Shown here: piece by piece, positions 18,755-26,210 of the stretch
Position numbering within the stretch: the first letter of the stretch is position 1
How the letters are laid out: each line of letters starts with the position of its first letter
Translations under genes and position numbers: made by a program
The notes under the pieces: generated by a model
Database searches by the model: none
Told to the model about the DNA's origin: nothing
What the model saw: only the letters and a program-made list of their open reading frames with translations
Origin: Paenibacillus sabuli
Lineage (GTDB): Bacteria > Bacillota > Bacilli > Paenibacillales > Paenibacillaceae
Assembly (NCBI RefSeq): GCF_014705605.1
Contig: NZ_JACXIZ010000013.1
Location: forward strand, 62,001 to 126,000
Direction of reading: 5' to 3'
DNA length: 64,000 bases

Positions 18755-19315
18755 TCAAAACGTTGGCGCCACACGAGCGCCACGGTAGTTGACTGCGGCC
18801 ATAAAGCTGTTTATCCGATGATGCCACCACCTGCGGACGAAGGTCGCCTCCTCCATCGCCTGTATCATTTGAAACAGGCAGATGGCTTTTTCCGCCTTCT
18901 TCTCCGGAAAAATCGCCTCCACCCCTTCCGAACGGAAGAACAAGGCGATTTCGTTTTGTTTCTTCCACCCTCGTTTTTCGTAAAACCGTCGTAACTGGCG
19001 GCTGCAAACGCACAGGCAAGAAATCCACCAGGCGAGCAGCATGTTCAGGATCGTACGCCATGTGTGCTGAAAGTAAGGCAGCAGAAAGGTCGGCAAGATG
19101 GAAACGCTCTTGTGGTAGGCGGGGCATAGCAATCTGCAGATGGAGATGCGATAGGTCGCTTCTGCGTCAATCGCATTTCGTTCATAGAAGCCGTGACGCA
19201 ACATACGGTTTCGTGCCCGGCAGTTGGGGCAGCATTGGAGCTCCGGGAAGTCGTTGTTTCTCCCTCTCGCCGCATAACCAGAACAATCGGTTAGAAAATG
19301 ATGGTAGTAAATCAT
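18755..19315 (-). CDS. DUF6431-like zinc-ribbon protein of the transposon
   Basis: 186 residues, first gene of the transposon, with GGGAG 8 bases before the ATG. The N-terminal third has CCPNCRARNRMLRHG followed by ISICRLLCPAYHKSVSILP. The first Cys pair is present, while in the second half of the expected zinc ribbon only one Cys remains (LCPAY). The rest is basic and aromatic, with LRRFYEKRGWKK. The pattern matches my memory of DUF6431 proteins encoded beside DDE/AAA transposases. A DNA-binding or target-recognition role is plausible but unproven. It ends about 95 bases before the transposase gene. Confidence 0.65.
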   Translation of the reverse strand: MIYYHHFLTDCSGYAARGRNNDFPELQCCPNCRARNRMLRHGFYERNAIDAEATYRISICRLLCPAYHKSVSILPTFLLPYFQHTWRTILNMLLAWWISCLCVCSRQLRRFYEKRGWKKQNEIALFFRSEGVEAIFPEKKAEKAICLFQMIQAMEEATFVRRWWHHRINSFMAAVNYRGARVAPTF

Positions 19316-19320
19316 CCGCT

Positions 19321-19370
19321 TTTCTCCCGGTGTAATTTGCTAAAAGCTTAGCAAATTACACCGGGAGAAA
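19321..19370. repeat. Perfect 23-bp inverted repeat inside the transposon right end
   Basis: The two 23-base arms are exact reverse complements around a 4-base AAGC centre. Each arm contains CCCGGTGTAATTTGCTAA or its complement. It lies just upstream of the DUF6431 start and about 70 bases inside the right terminus, so it may be a paired transposase-binding site or an operator for the transposon promoter. Confidence 0.8.
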
Positions 19371-21013
19371 AATAGCGGGAATCCATTCCAATCTGCAAAT
19401 GCGCACTTGTTTCCTGCGGAAACAATGTGCCCATTCACAACGCGTTTGCCGCCCACCTTCTCAGCATCATACACAACAACCTTGTCAATCAGTTCATTCA
19501 AAATCGGTTTTGTTAATTCCTTCATATCCGTGTACTCGCGTACCAGTTCCAAAAATCGAGTCGTGTTTTCCTGCTTGCTCTCAGCCTGGTTAAGCTGATC
19601 ATCCAGCAGTTTGAGCCGCTCCTTCAATTGAGCTTGCTCTGCTGTAAAATCTCGCGACAACGCCGCATACTGCTCGTCTGTAATTCTCCCTAAAGCATTG
19701 TCCTCATACAGTTTCCGCTGAATGGTCTGCAACTCGCTTTCCCGGCTGTTTAACCGGAGGCGTTCTTTCACAGCGGCGCTCCATTGCTTTTTCTGCTGGT
19801 TCTGACTCACCGTAGCAAGCTTTTCGGCAAAGGCGCGTTCCTTCTCCCTGGCCGTCTGCGCATGTCGTCGGATGTCCGCCAATATAATCTCATAGATGTC
19901 CACATAGCTGATGTAATGGAAGCTGCAATACGCTTTGCCGCGTGTCCGCGACTGATTGCAGGCGAAGCTTCCGCGTCCGCCTTTACCGCCGCTGTTCTTG
20001 CTACTGCCGCCGCGAGCGAAGGACAAGCCTTGGCCGCAGGTCGAGCATTTTAGCAATCCCGCGAAGATTTGATGCTCGCCCTCTTTGGTCGGTCGCTTCC
20101 TCACCCGAATGACCTTCTGCGCCAAAGCAAAGGTTTCCTCGTCAATCAGCGGCTCATGCGTATTCTGAACCTCAATCCATTCCTCCTCGGGCACGGCGAC
20201 CACCCGCTTTTTCTTGAAGGAGAGCTTGGTTGCCTTATGGCTCACCATGTGCCCCAGATGCGCCTTGTTCTGGAGAATGGCCTTGACGGTCGTTGCGCCC
20301 CAATCATATGGATGCCGGGTATTGACGACCTTCAGGTAACGCTGATGCTGCTCTGCCAAGTAAGCGCGAGGAGTGAGAACACAATCTGCCCGCAGCAGTC
20401 TACCGATTTTAAAGGGACTGTGACCCTCCACCGCCAAACGGAAAATACGTTGCACAACCGTGGCCGTATGTTCGTCGGGAACCAGCTTATGCTTGTTCTG
20501 CTCGTCCTTGCGATAGCCGTAGGGGGCAAAGGCTCCCGTGTAATCGCCATTTAACGCCCGCTGGCGATAACCGCTCTTGACCTTCCGGCTCGTATCGCGA
20601 ACGAACCATTCATTGAACAGATTCCGCAGCTCCATGAAATCGTCTTCGCCTTTTGCGGTATCAATGTTCTCGCTGACGGCAATAAAGCGTACCTGATGCT
20701 CCGGGAAAAACACCTGAATGCACAAGCTCGTTTCGATCTGGTTGCGGCCCAAACGGCTCAAATCCTTCACCAGCACAATATTAATGCCGCCGTTTTCAAT
20801 ATCCCGCTTCATTCGCTGGAAGTCGGGGCGATCAAAATTGGTGCCGCTCCAGCCATCGTCCGTGTACACCTCAACTACTTCAAAGCCCTGCTCCTTCGCG
20901 TAACGCCGGAGCAAAATTCGTTGATTTTCAATGCTCATGCTTTCGCCACTCTGTTCATCGTCCCGGCTCAAACGGCAGTAAATCGCGGTTCGGGTTTGCT
21001 GTTGTTTCTTCAT
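19340..21013 (-). pseudogene. Large serine recombinase, 3' end replaced by the transposon
   Basis: TnpX/TndX-type site-specific recombinase of an integrative element. N-terminal resolvase domain with catalytic Ser in YCRLSRDDE (Ser16) and the DLSRLGRN motif; recombinase domain with GYRQRALNGDYTGAFAPYGY near 165; zinc ribbon LKCSTCGQGLSFARGG; C-terminal coiled coil near 390-470. Native sequence runs to about GGKRV, where the transposon end (19439) begins. The last ~33 codons are read from transposon DNA, so the usual C-terminal strand is missing. Catalytic domains are intact, but activity of the hybrid is uncertain. GC content is clearly below that of the host backbone. Confidence 0.88.
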
Positions 21014-21132
21014 TCTCCGTCCTTTCCCAGCAACAAATCGGCTGATTTCAGTATACCGGATTTTGGAAGGTTGAGGTAGGGTGTCCCGCGTCTATGAGAA
21101 AAGGGAATCGCGAGGATTCCCTTCCGGATTCA

Positions 21133-21318
21133 TCACCTTCTGAACGCTTCTTCCTCCCACGTTCGCAAAACAAGCCGTTCAATTTTATCACCGAGCGTTT
21201 CATTGCCGATAAAGTGACCTTGCACGATATACAAGCTTTTCCCCAACTGCATCTCGTGTATCGGATCGCGGTCGCGGTCTGCCTGAGCCGATGGCAAAGG
21301 AAGCTTCTCTTCGTTCAT
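21133..21318 (-). CDS. TnpW-like small protein of the integrative element
   Basis: About 61 residues from an ATG with GGGAG 8 bases upstream (upstream in-frame starts overlap the next gene). The end, LGKSLYIVQGHFIGNETLGDKIERLVLR, matches the short TnpW proteins that accompany Tn4451-type recombinases. Function unknown. It lies between the recombinase and the DUF6075-like gene, all on the minus strand. Confidence 0.65.
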   Translation of the reverse strand: MNEEKLPLPSAQADRDRDPIHEMQLGKSLYIVQGHFIGNETLGDKIERLVLRTWEEEAFRR

Positions 21319-21355
21319 CCGCATCTCTCCCTTCCGTAAATCCCCCAAACACAGC

Positions 21356-21697
21356 TCACCTCGTGCGTTCAACGTGAGGCTTGATGGCGGGTGTCAGTTG
21401 GTGAGCATATTCCGGATAACGCAGCCGTATCGCTTCAAAAAAGTAGGGAGCAGCTTCGCAATCAAACAGCTCATACGGAGTTGAATATCGTTCCTCGCCC
21501 GCTTGGCTCCAGCCGTTCCAAAGATTGATGCCGCCATCGGAAAAGTCGAACAATACCTGAATATGGGCGCGGGTGTCCTTCGACAGTCCCAGCGTGTAAA
21601 ACAAAGCGCGATGGTAGCTGTCGGTACAACGACGTTCGGCTAACATCCGGTAGTAAAAAGCTTCATGCCGGTCGTCACGAAAGACGGGAGACTTCAT
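21356..21697 (-). CDS. DUF6075-like protein
   Basis: 113 residues. Recognisable segments are FRDDRHEAFYYRML, SYHRALFYTLGLSKDTR and a tail with GGINLWNGWSQAGEE. This is the layout of the DUF6075 family, cargo of Firmicute integrative elements with no assigned function (recalled from memory). A purine-rich GAGAGGAG precedes the ATG. It probably forms one transcript with the TnpW-like and recombinase genes. Confidence 0.6.
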   Translation of the reverse strand: MKSPVFRDDRHEAFYYRMLAERRCTDSYHRALFYTLGLSKDTRAHIQVLFDFSDGGINLWNGWSQAGEERYSTPYELFDCEAAPYFFEAIRLRYPEYAHQLTPAIKPHVERTR

Positions 21698-21829
21698 GTT
21701 CTCGCTCTCCTCTCCAAAATAAAACGGTTAGTCGGAGGGCTTCCTCAAACAAAGCCCTCTACTAACCGTTTCATTTTTGCGCCTAAATCGGACACCTCTG
21801 TGCCGATTACCTTAAAAAAAGCAGGGATC

Positions 21830-22009
21830 TCAGCCTTGCGTGAGCCGCGCTCCCGTTTTGACCGCTTGATACACATTCAACAGACGATCGAGTTCCCTGG
21901 ATTTTTCAAGCACCGTCGGGCTTGGAAGACTGTCATGAAGGGCTTGCTCATTCAGTTCCCGGCGAACGCTTTCGATACGCGCCAGCAGTTCTTCGACTCC
22001 TTTCACCAT
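21830..22009 (-). CDS. Spo0E-like aspartyl-phosphate phosphatase
   Basis: 59 residues forming two helices: LLARIESVRRELNEQAL, then the signature SRELDRLLNVYQ (SxxLD). Spo0E-family proteins dephosphorylate Spo0A~P and so delay sporulation. I chose the ATG at 22009 because GGGGGA lies about 6 bases upstream. It sits in the integrative element divergently from an XRE-type regulator, a common cargo position. A mobile element that carries a brake on host sporulation is an interesting but inferred idea. Confidence 0.8.
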   Translation of the reverse strand: MVKGVEELLARIESVRRELNEQALHDSLPSPTVLEKSRELDRLLNVYQAVKTGARLTQG

Positions 22010-22149
22010 GATGTCCCCCTTCGCCGACCACATCGTTCTGGCTCGCCCCGGCATGAGTAAAGGCGTGTATAGAAAATTCTAGTGTATAACACACTGAAAG
22101 TAAATAGCGGATTATCCACTGAACTATACTCATCCTGAGGTGAGTGCTT

Positions 22150-22386
22150 GTGGTCTACGAACGAATACGAAACATGCGTGAAGATAAGGATTTATCACAG
22201 GAGCAGCTATGCGCACATCTGAATTGCAAACAGCGGACGTACAGTGATTACGAACGAGGAAAGCTCGATATTCCGACAGCGCTTTTAATCGCATTAGCCG
22301 ACTTCCATCAAACCAGTGTCGATTATTTACTTGGCCGCACCGATCAAAAAACGCCTTACCCGCCCCGCGCGAAAAAACGATCTTGA
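22150..22386 (+). CDS. XRE-family helix-turn-helix regulator
   Basis: 78 residues, a single Cro/CI-type HTH: VYERIRNMREDKDLSQEQL, CNCKQRTYSDYERGK-like recognition region and SVDYLLGRTD end. The GTG at 22150 has GAGGTG 7 bases upstream; an in-frame GTG at 22144 lacks spacing. It is divergent from the Spo0E-like gene, and the shared 140-base gap (with a TGTATAACACA-like palindrome near 22080) is the likely operator region. It probably controls the element's own genes. Confidence 0.85.
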   Translation: MVYERIRNMREDKDLSQEQLCAHLNCKQRTYSDYERGKLDIPTALLIALADFHQTSVDYLLGRTDQKTPYPPRAKKRS

Positions 22387-23348
22387 CTCCGGCAGCCCTT
22401 CCTATTGTTCTCGGCAAGTGTTCTTTGGACAATTTAGGCGCTGTCCTAAATTGCAGCAAGCACTGAATTTGGTCTCCCAAATTCGCTTGTTGAGGGCTGC
22501 GCCCCCAAGCCCCCGGCGATGTACGATGTGACGTTATCGAATCTTACCGTATGGTTGGTATAGGGATGGTTTTGAATAGAGTCAGACAGCGATGAATAAA
22601 TGAAGCGATGAGTCGCGGCTAGTGAGAGGGGGATTAGGGGCCTCACCCCTAACAAGCGAATTTCGCGGCCAGCCAAATTCAGTGCTTGCTGCGGCTTCGC
22701 TGCGGCTTCGGACAGCGTCCTGAGTTACTTTCAAGGCATCTGCCGGGAAAAAGAAGGACAGTCCATACCTGCGGCTCTTCTGCCTGCACCGGAGCATCGC
22801 AAAGGCGGGTAAGAACAAAAAAGCATTACGGTTTCGATCATGAGAAAGCGGAAGATCGTGGCCTTCTGTTTCCGTCCATGCTCATTTAGTTGTAGACGAG
22901 TTCACTCAAAACCAATTCCTCCGCGGAGCCCTTTCTTTCATTCTTCAGAAACGTCTTTCAACATGCCATACTTTCCGATTCGGATTGGTGCGGGCAGTGT
23001 CAGATTAGGTAGCAGGTAATTTCCAATTATTCTGTACATCAGTTCCATATACTATTGCACAGCCTATATCATAGTGCGAAAGGATTCCCTCTTGTAATGC
23101 TGCGGAAAAGCGGGGATTAGCCGATTCGCGGCTTCTTTAATTGCCGATTTCGTTCCCGCGGGGATATTCCTACGCTGGAACAGCCTTCACTGCCCAGTCG
23201 TCGAACTTCATGATATGAACTGCAACGTTGCGTTCCGAGAAAAGCTACAGCATCATAATTTTGTTAGTCAATCGCGCCCCTTCTAACTATAGGAGCCACA
23301 GTTGAAGCTTCTTGTTTCTGTTAAATCCCCGTACTCAAAACATGTCCC
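22387..23348. other. Gene-poor remnant of a mobilisation region
   Basis: Nearly 1 kb without a convincing gene. The first 340 bases hold a large inverted-repeat pair (listed separately). After it, a short open stretch beginning MRKRKIVAF (from about 22840) could be the first codons of a lost mobilisation gene, but it has no recognisable continuation. 22900-23345 is AT-richer and I see nothing in it beyond the end of the DUF6179 gene. Confidence 0.5.
22436..22721. repeat. Inverted repeat pair, oriT-like
   Basis: Arm 1 (about 22436-22514) and arm 2 (about 22630-22721) are imperfect reverse complements over roughly 80 bases. Shared blocks are CGCTGTCC, GCAGCAAGCACTGAATTTGG, AAATTCGCTTGTT and a following G/C-rich tract. 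Arm 1 includes a hairpin GAATTTGG/CCAAATTC (22465-22484). Such repeats are typical of transfer origins of mobilisable elements; here no relaxase gene remains. Confidence 0.6.
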
Positions 23349-24782
23349 TCAACGAAAGTTTATCTGTTCATAATCAACTTCTTGCAGTAAATCGTCAATA
23401 TCGCGCAGCCAGTTCTTGTCTCTTCCACGCAAGAAGACGACGAATTGCCTCTCCCACTCCATGGAGTAATCATTCTTAAGTTCCAAAATATTTGGCAAAT
23501 TCACTCCCGTACGCAGCCCTTCATAAAATACAACTTTCGCCAAAATAGCCAACTCCATATCACCGAATACTTGAAAGAGAGCTCCGTACTCTTCTCCGTA
23601 CAAGCATCCTGATTCCAAGAGATCGAGGTAGTCACGGAAAGAATGAAAATGTTCCAAGATAATACCAACTTTTTCTTCCTTTCGTTCGCAACTCATAATT
23701 TTATTTAGAAGCAACCTTAATTGAACATCGCTCATCGTATCTTCTTCGTTAAAGGAAATGACAATGGTTTTTACAGTCTCTTCCCTGTCCGTAACAATTA
23801 TGCTTCGCAGACTGTTGTGCCTAGCTGCGTTGGTCACTCTTTGAACGAGGTTCTCCTTGGATCCATCTATATACGTCTTAAGTTGCAATCCAATTCCAAA
23901 ATCTTTTTGAATCCTCTCAACTGCATGAAAGACAGCAGAGCGAATCCCTGATTTAGTGAGGCTAATAAATTGCTGGGCCAACCGCTGGTACTGTCCTTCG
24001 GAAATCCTGATATGTTTTGCCTCTCCACCAGCCAAAATGGAAAAAACCGCTTGGTTCAGGAGCAATTCAAAAATATTAAACAATTCGATTCGGTAGTCAA
24101 AACGACACACCCTTCCATAATGGGTTAGCACACCCAAAATCGCTTGCCGATCAAACATAGAGCAAAAAGCATTTTCCAGTTTCAATCGCTCCATATACTG
24201 TTTAATATAGAACACACCTTGCAGTTTCATATCATCTATGGCCAAGGGATAATCAATACTAGCCATTGTATTATGGGCTTCGAAAATAATTTCGTATTTC
24301 CGGAGAAACACAGGCAGGGATTCATCAATGGTTGTGTTATAGGCATCGACTGGTACCTCCAGCTTGTTGCTACTGATTTCCTTATATAATTTTTTCGTCT
24401 CCTCAAAGCATTGACTAACTGTCTCTACACCTTTTTCATAAATTTTGCGGACGTCAATCGTTTTCAGGATTAGAATTGCCTTCTCAGGCTGTTCCAAACT
24501 GAATAAATAGGCGTCCGTGGCATATATAATTGAAGACATAATGCTTTCCGCAGTTTCCGTGGCGACAGAAGTGCTTTCCCATTGCGTATAGCGCTGGATT
24601 AATGCCTGTAGTATCTGCATGAAATCATTCTGAATACGGATCAATTCTTCGCCTTTCAGCAGTCCTGCCCGCTGGCCCTCATTCATCAAGGAAATTACAT
24701 AATTATTGCGGTTCAGCCGGGACTTATCCATGCTGCTCCGAGCAACCAATTCGCGCCCTTCATTCATATTTTGAGATTCCAT
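23349..24782 (-). CDS. DUF6179-like protein of unknown function
   Basis: 477 residues, soluble, mostly alpha-helical, low-GC. No catalytic motif that I can name. It begins MESQNMNEGRELVARSSMDK and has a long helical middle and an acidic C-terminal part (LRDIDDLLQEVDYEQINF). From memory it fits DUF6179, a Firmicute family that travels with DUF6323. The start overlaps the end of the DUF6323-like gene by 19 bases, indicating coupled translation. The pair lies in the accessory island. Regulatory, sporulation or defence roles are all conceivable and none is supported directly. Confidence 0.65.
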   Translation of the reverse strand: MESQNMNEGRELVARSSMDKSRLNRNNYVISLMNEGQRAGLLKGEELIRIQNDFMQILQALIQRYTQWESTSVATETAESIMSSIIYATDAYLFSLEQPEKAILILKTIDVRKIYEKGVETVSQCFEETKKLYKEISSNKLEVPVDAYNTTIDESLPVFLRKYEIIFEAHNTMASIDYPLAIDDMKLQGVFYIKQYMERLKLENAFCSMFDRQAILGVLTHYGRVCRFDYRIELFNIFELLLNQAVFSILAGGEAKHIRISEGQYQRLAQQFISLTKSGIRSAVFHAVERIQKDFGIGLQLKTYIDGSKENLVQRVTNAARHNSLRSIIVTDREETVKTIVISFNEEDTMSDVQLRLLLNKIMSCERKEEKVGIILEHFHSFRDYLDLLESGCLYGEEYGALFQVFGDMELAILAKVVFYEGLRTGVNLPNILELKNDYSMEWERQFVVFLRGRDKNWLRDIDDLLQEVDYEQINFR

Positions 24783-25252
24783 TGATCATCTTCTCCTTCA
24801 TCCAAGGACTCGTTTTGGGTTAATTCACTCCGAAAATTCTCCACGTATTCCTCCAACCTACTCTTTAGCAGTTCCAAAGCTCCCTCACAGTCCTCTTCGA
24901 ACAGTTCCTTCATTTTGTGCAGAAGTTGCCTATCGCTAACCCTGTCCTCAGTCTCATTTTTAAAATAATGGAAAATCTCGTACAGTTCATTCAATGTGTC
25001 TGCATAGCTTTCTTGCTCAATAAAAGAAGAGGAGGAAAATAACTCAATGATCCCTTTCGTAACCTCAATATTCAATTCCACCCGTCCGTAACTGTTCAAA
25101 ACCTGTGTTCTTGCAGCCATCATCAATTCAATATCCTGCGGGGTCAACACAAGACCAAAATCCTTAGTCTTTTCGTTTAGTTCCAGCAGCTCGGCTCTGT
25201 ATCGTTCCTCCGTGGATAAATTCAAAGAATGAAAAATGCGGGGCAAATACAT
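24764..25252 (-). CDS. DUF6323-like protein
   Basis: 162 residues, helical and acidic. Family-like segments: GLVLTPQDIELMMAARTQVL, YGRVELNIEVTKGIIELF, LNELYEIFHYFKNETEDRVSD and KMKELFEEDCEGALELLKSR. It matches my memory of DUF6323, always next to DUF6179. GGAG lies 9-10 bases before the ATG. It is transcribed from the strong minus-strand promoter at 25395-25423 with a leader of about 135 bases. Function unknown; the fixed pairing suggests the two proteins form a complex. Confidence 0.65.
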   Translation of the reverse strand: MYLPRIFHSLNLSTEERYRAELLELNEKTKDFGLVLTPQDIELMMAARTQVLNSYGRVELNIEVTKGIIELFSSSSFIEQESYADTLNELYEIFHYFKNETEDRVSDRQLLHKMKELFEEDCEGALELLKSRLEEYVENFRSELTQNESLDEGEDDQWNLKI

Positions 25253-25342
25253 GTAGTTCTCACCTTCTCCTTATTTTACAAACCAAGCTCAAAATCACTT
25301 AGCAAGAGGAATTTAAATCCATTGAACCACCCAAAAAAAACA

Positions 25343-25371
25343 TTGACTTTTATCGTAATTTGTGATATAAT
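25343..25371 (+). promoter_or_regulatory. Sigma-A promoter facing right, no gene downstream
   Basis: TTGACT (25343-25348), 17-base spacer, TATAAT (25366-25371). Transcription would start near 25378 and run into a region without an open reading frame, suggesting a non-coding or antisense RNA. Confidence 0.75.
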
Positions 25372-25377
25372 AATTAA

Positions 25378-25576
25378 ATAAATTTTACAAGGATATTTTA
25401 TACTAAGCTTCCATCCATGTCAATCGGATCGGATATTTCGTTGTGCCTTTTATGCCACTTGTTTTTTTAAATCTGGCAACCAGCAGAGGTTCAGGGCATT
25501 CCTGCAAGGTCAAATTGGCATAATGCGATGTAATATGAAAGGCCACCTCCGTTTGTTTTCGAAGGTGGCCTTTCAT
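25378..25576 (+). ncRNA. Candidate non-coding RNA ending in a strong hairpin
   Basis: Begins at the start expected from the plus-strand promoter and ends with a perfect 14-base stem ATGAAAGGCCACCT/AGGTGGCCTTTCAT (25535-25576). No open frame of useful length lies between. The hairpin lacks a T-run after it, so it may be structural rather than a terminator. Existence as an RNA is inference. Confidence 0.35.
25395..25423 (-). promoter_or_regulatory. Sigma-A promoter of the DUF6323-DUF6179 operon
   Basis: On the minus strand: TTGACA (complement of 25418-25423), 17-base spacer, TAAAAT (complement of 25395-25400). Start near 25388. It faces the plus-strand promoter at 25343-25371, with start sites only about 10 bases apart, so the two should interfere. 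Confidence 0.8.
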
Positions 25577-25688
25577 GCCGATTTATTGCTGATTCCCATG
25601 TTTTCAAATCTACCTCGTAAAAAACAAACCACCGGATTGTTGCTCACATACGTATACAAATTCTGACTCAGCGGATTGTTCAATTCCC

Positions 25689-25796
25689 CCTCAGGAGTTG
25701 GCTACGTTCATCCCCGCGCTGATGGAGCAGAACCGTCAACTCACCGAGCAGGTGAACACCCTGAACGCGCGTATTCAGGAATTAGAACGCCGATGA
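25689..25796 (+). pseudogene. Coding fragment, coiled-coil, probably from a transposase
   Basis: An open stretch reading PQELATFIPALMEQNRQLTE and then QVNTLNARIQELERR before a TGA. It has the leucine/glutamine-rich coiled coil seen at the start of IS66-type and related transposase proteins, but no start codon or downstream domain. GC content is higher than its surroundings. Regarded as debris of an insertion sequence. Confidence 0.45.
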
Positions 25797-25852
25797 CAAA
25801 AATAGCACATATCTGCAAAAAACCACAACGCGAGGGTTAGTCGCATGAATAC

Positions 25853-26168
25853 TCCGGAGCAAATTGAGCCATCGTTCCGGTGAGAGAGAGCCACGTCTCC
25901 GGCGTTTTTGAGCCACCTGTCCGGAGGGTGAGCCAGTTAAAGAAATCCCCTTCCGTCCCCGAAGGGGATACGCAGGGAGCCCGCCCCCTGCGCCGTGCGG
26001 CAGCTCCAGCAGTATCTGCTGGAGGATTAAAAATGTGAAGATGTGGGGCGTCGCAAGTCAAGGCTAAAATGAACGCTTCGCGGCCTTGACTTGCTCACTT
26101 TGGGCATGGCTCCCATCACCGGAGACTTGGCTCATTTTCTCCGGAGACCTGGCTCACACATTACCGGA
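25853..26168. mobile_element. Non-autonomous IS21-like remnant (MITE-like)
   Basis: Left side has four copies and right side three inverted copies of a unit TCCGG-(N)-TGAGCCA. This multi-copy end structure is characteristic of IS21-family elements. The ~180 bases between are GC-rich and contain no istA/istB gene. Likely an internally deleted copy that could be moved by a full IS21 element elsewhere in the genome. Confidence 0.6.
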
Positions 26169-26210
26169 TATTTCACCGAAATATTCAGTCGCATTGTGGT
26201 AAACAAGAAA

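Larger units (their letters stand above)
16130..19439. mobile_element. Four-gene DDE/AAA transposon with TGTGAAT termini
   Basis: 3310 bases bounded by imperfect inverted termini. The left end reads inward TGTGAATTTGCACATTATCC and the right end inward TGTGAATGGGCACATTGTTT. Inside each end are subterminal motifs, including TTTTAGCAAATTA at both ends and three CACATT-TCCGGCAGC-like copies at the left, as expected for transposase-binding sites. Cargo order (minus strand): DUF6431 protein, DDE transposase, AAA ATPase, DUF5348 protein, terminator. The DDE-plus-ATPase pair and TGT...ACA ends resemble the TnsB/TnsC logic of Tn7-like and Tn5053-like elements (inference). No target duplication is visible: the 5 bases on the left are CCTCC and on the right ACGCG, so at least one flank has been rearranged. 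Confidence 0.8.

Noticed and set aside
22686-22889. Small plus-strand frame after the inverted repeats
   Set aside because: No ribosome site, no family pattern and overlaps repeat DNA; only the MRKRKIVAF start in another frame looks gene-like, and it does not continue.
25837-26061. 74-codon minus-strand frame in the IS21-like remnant
   Set aside because: Low-complexity translation of the element core and end repeats, no istA or istB motif.
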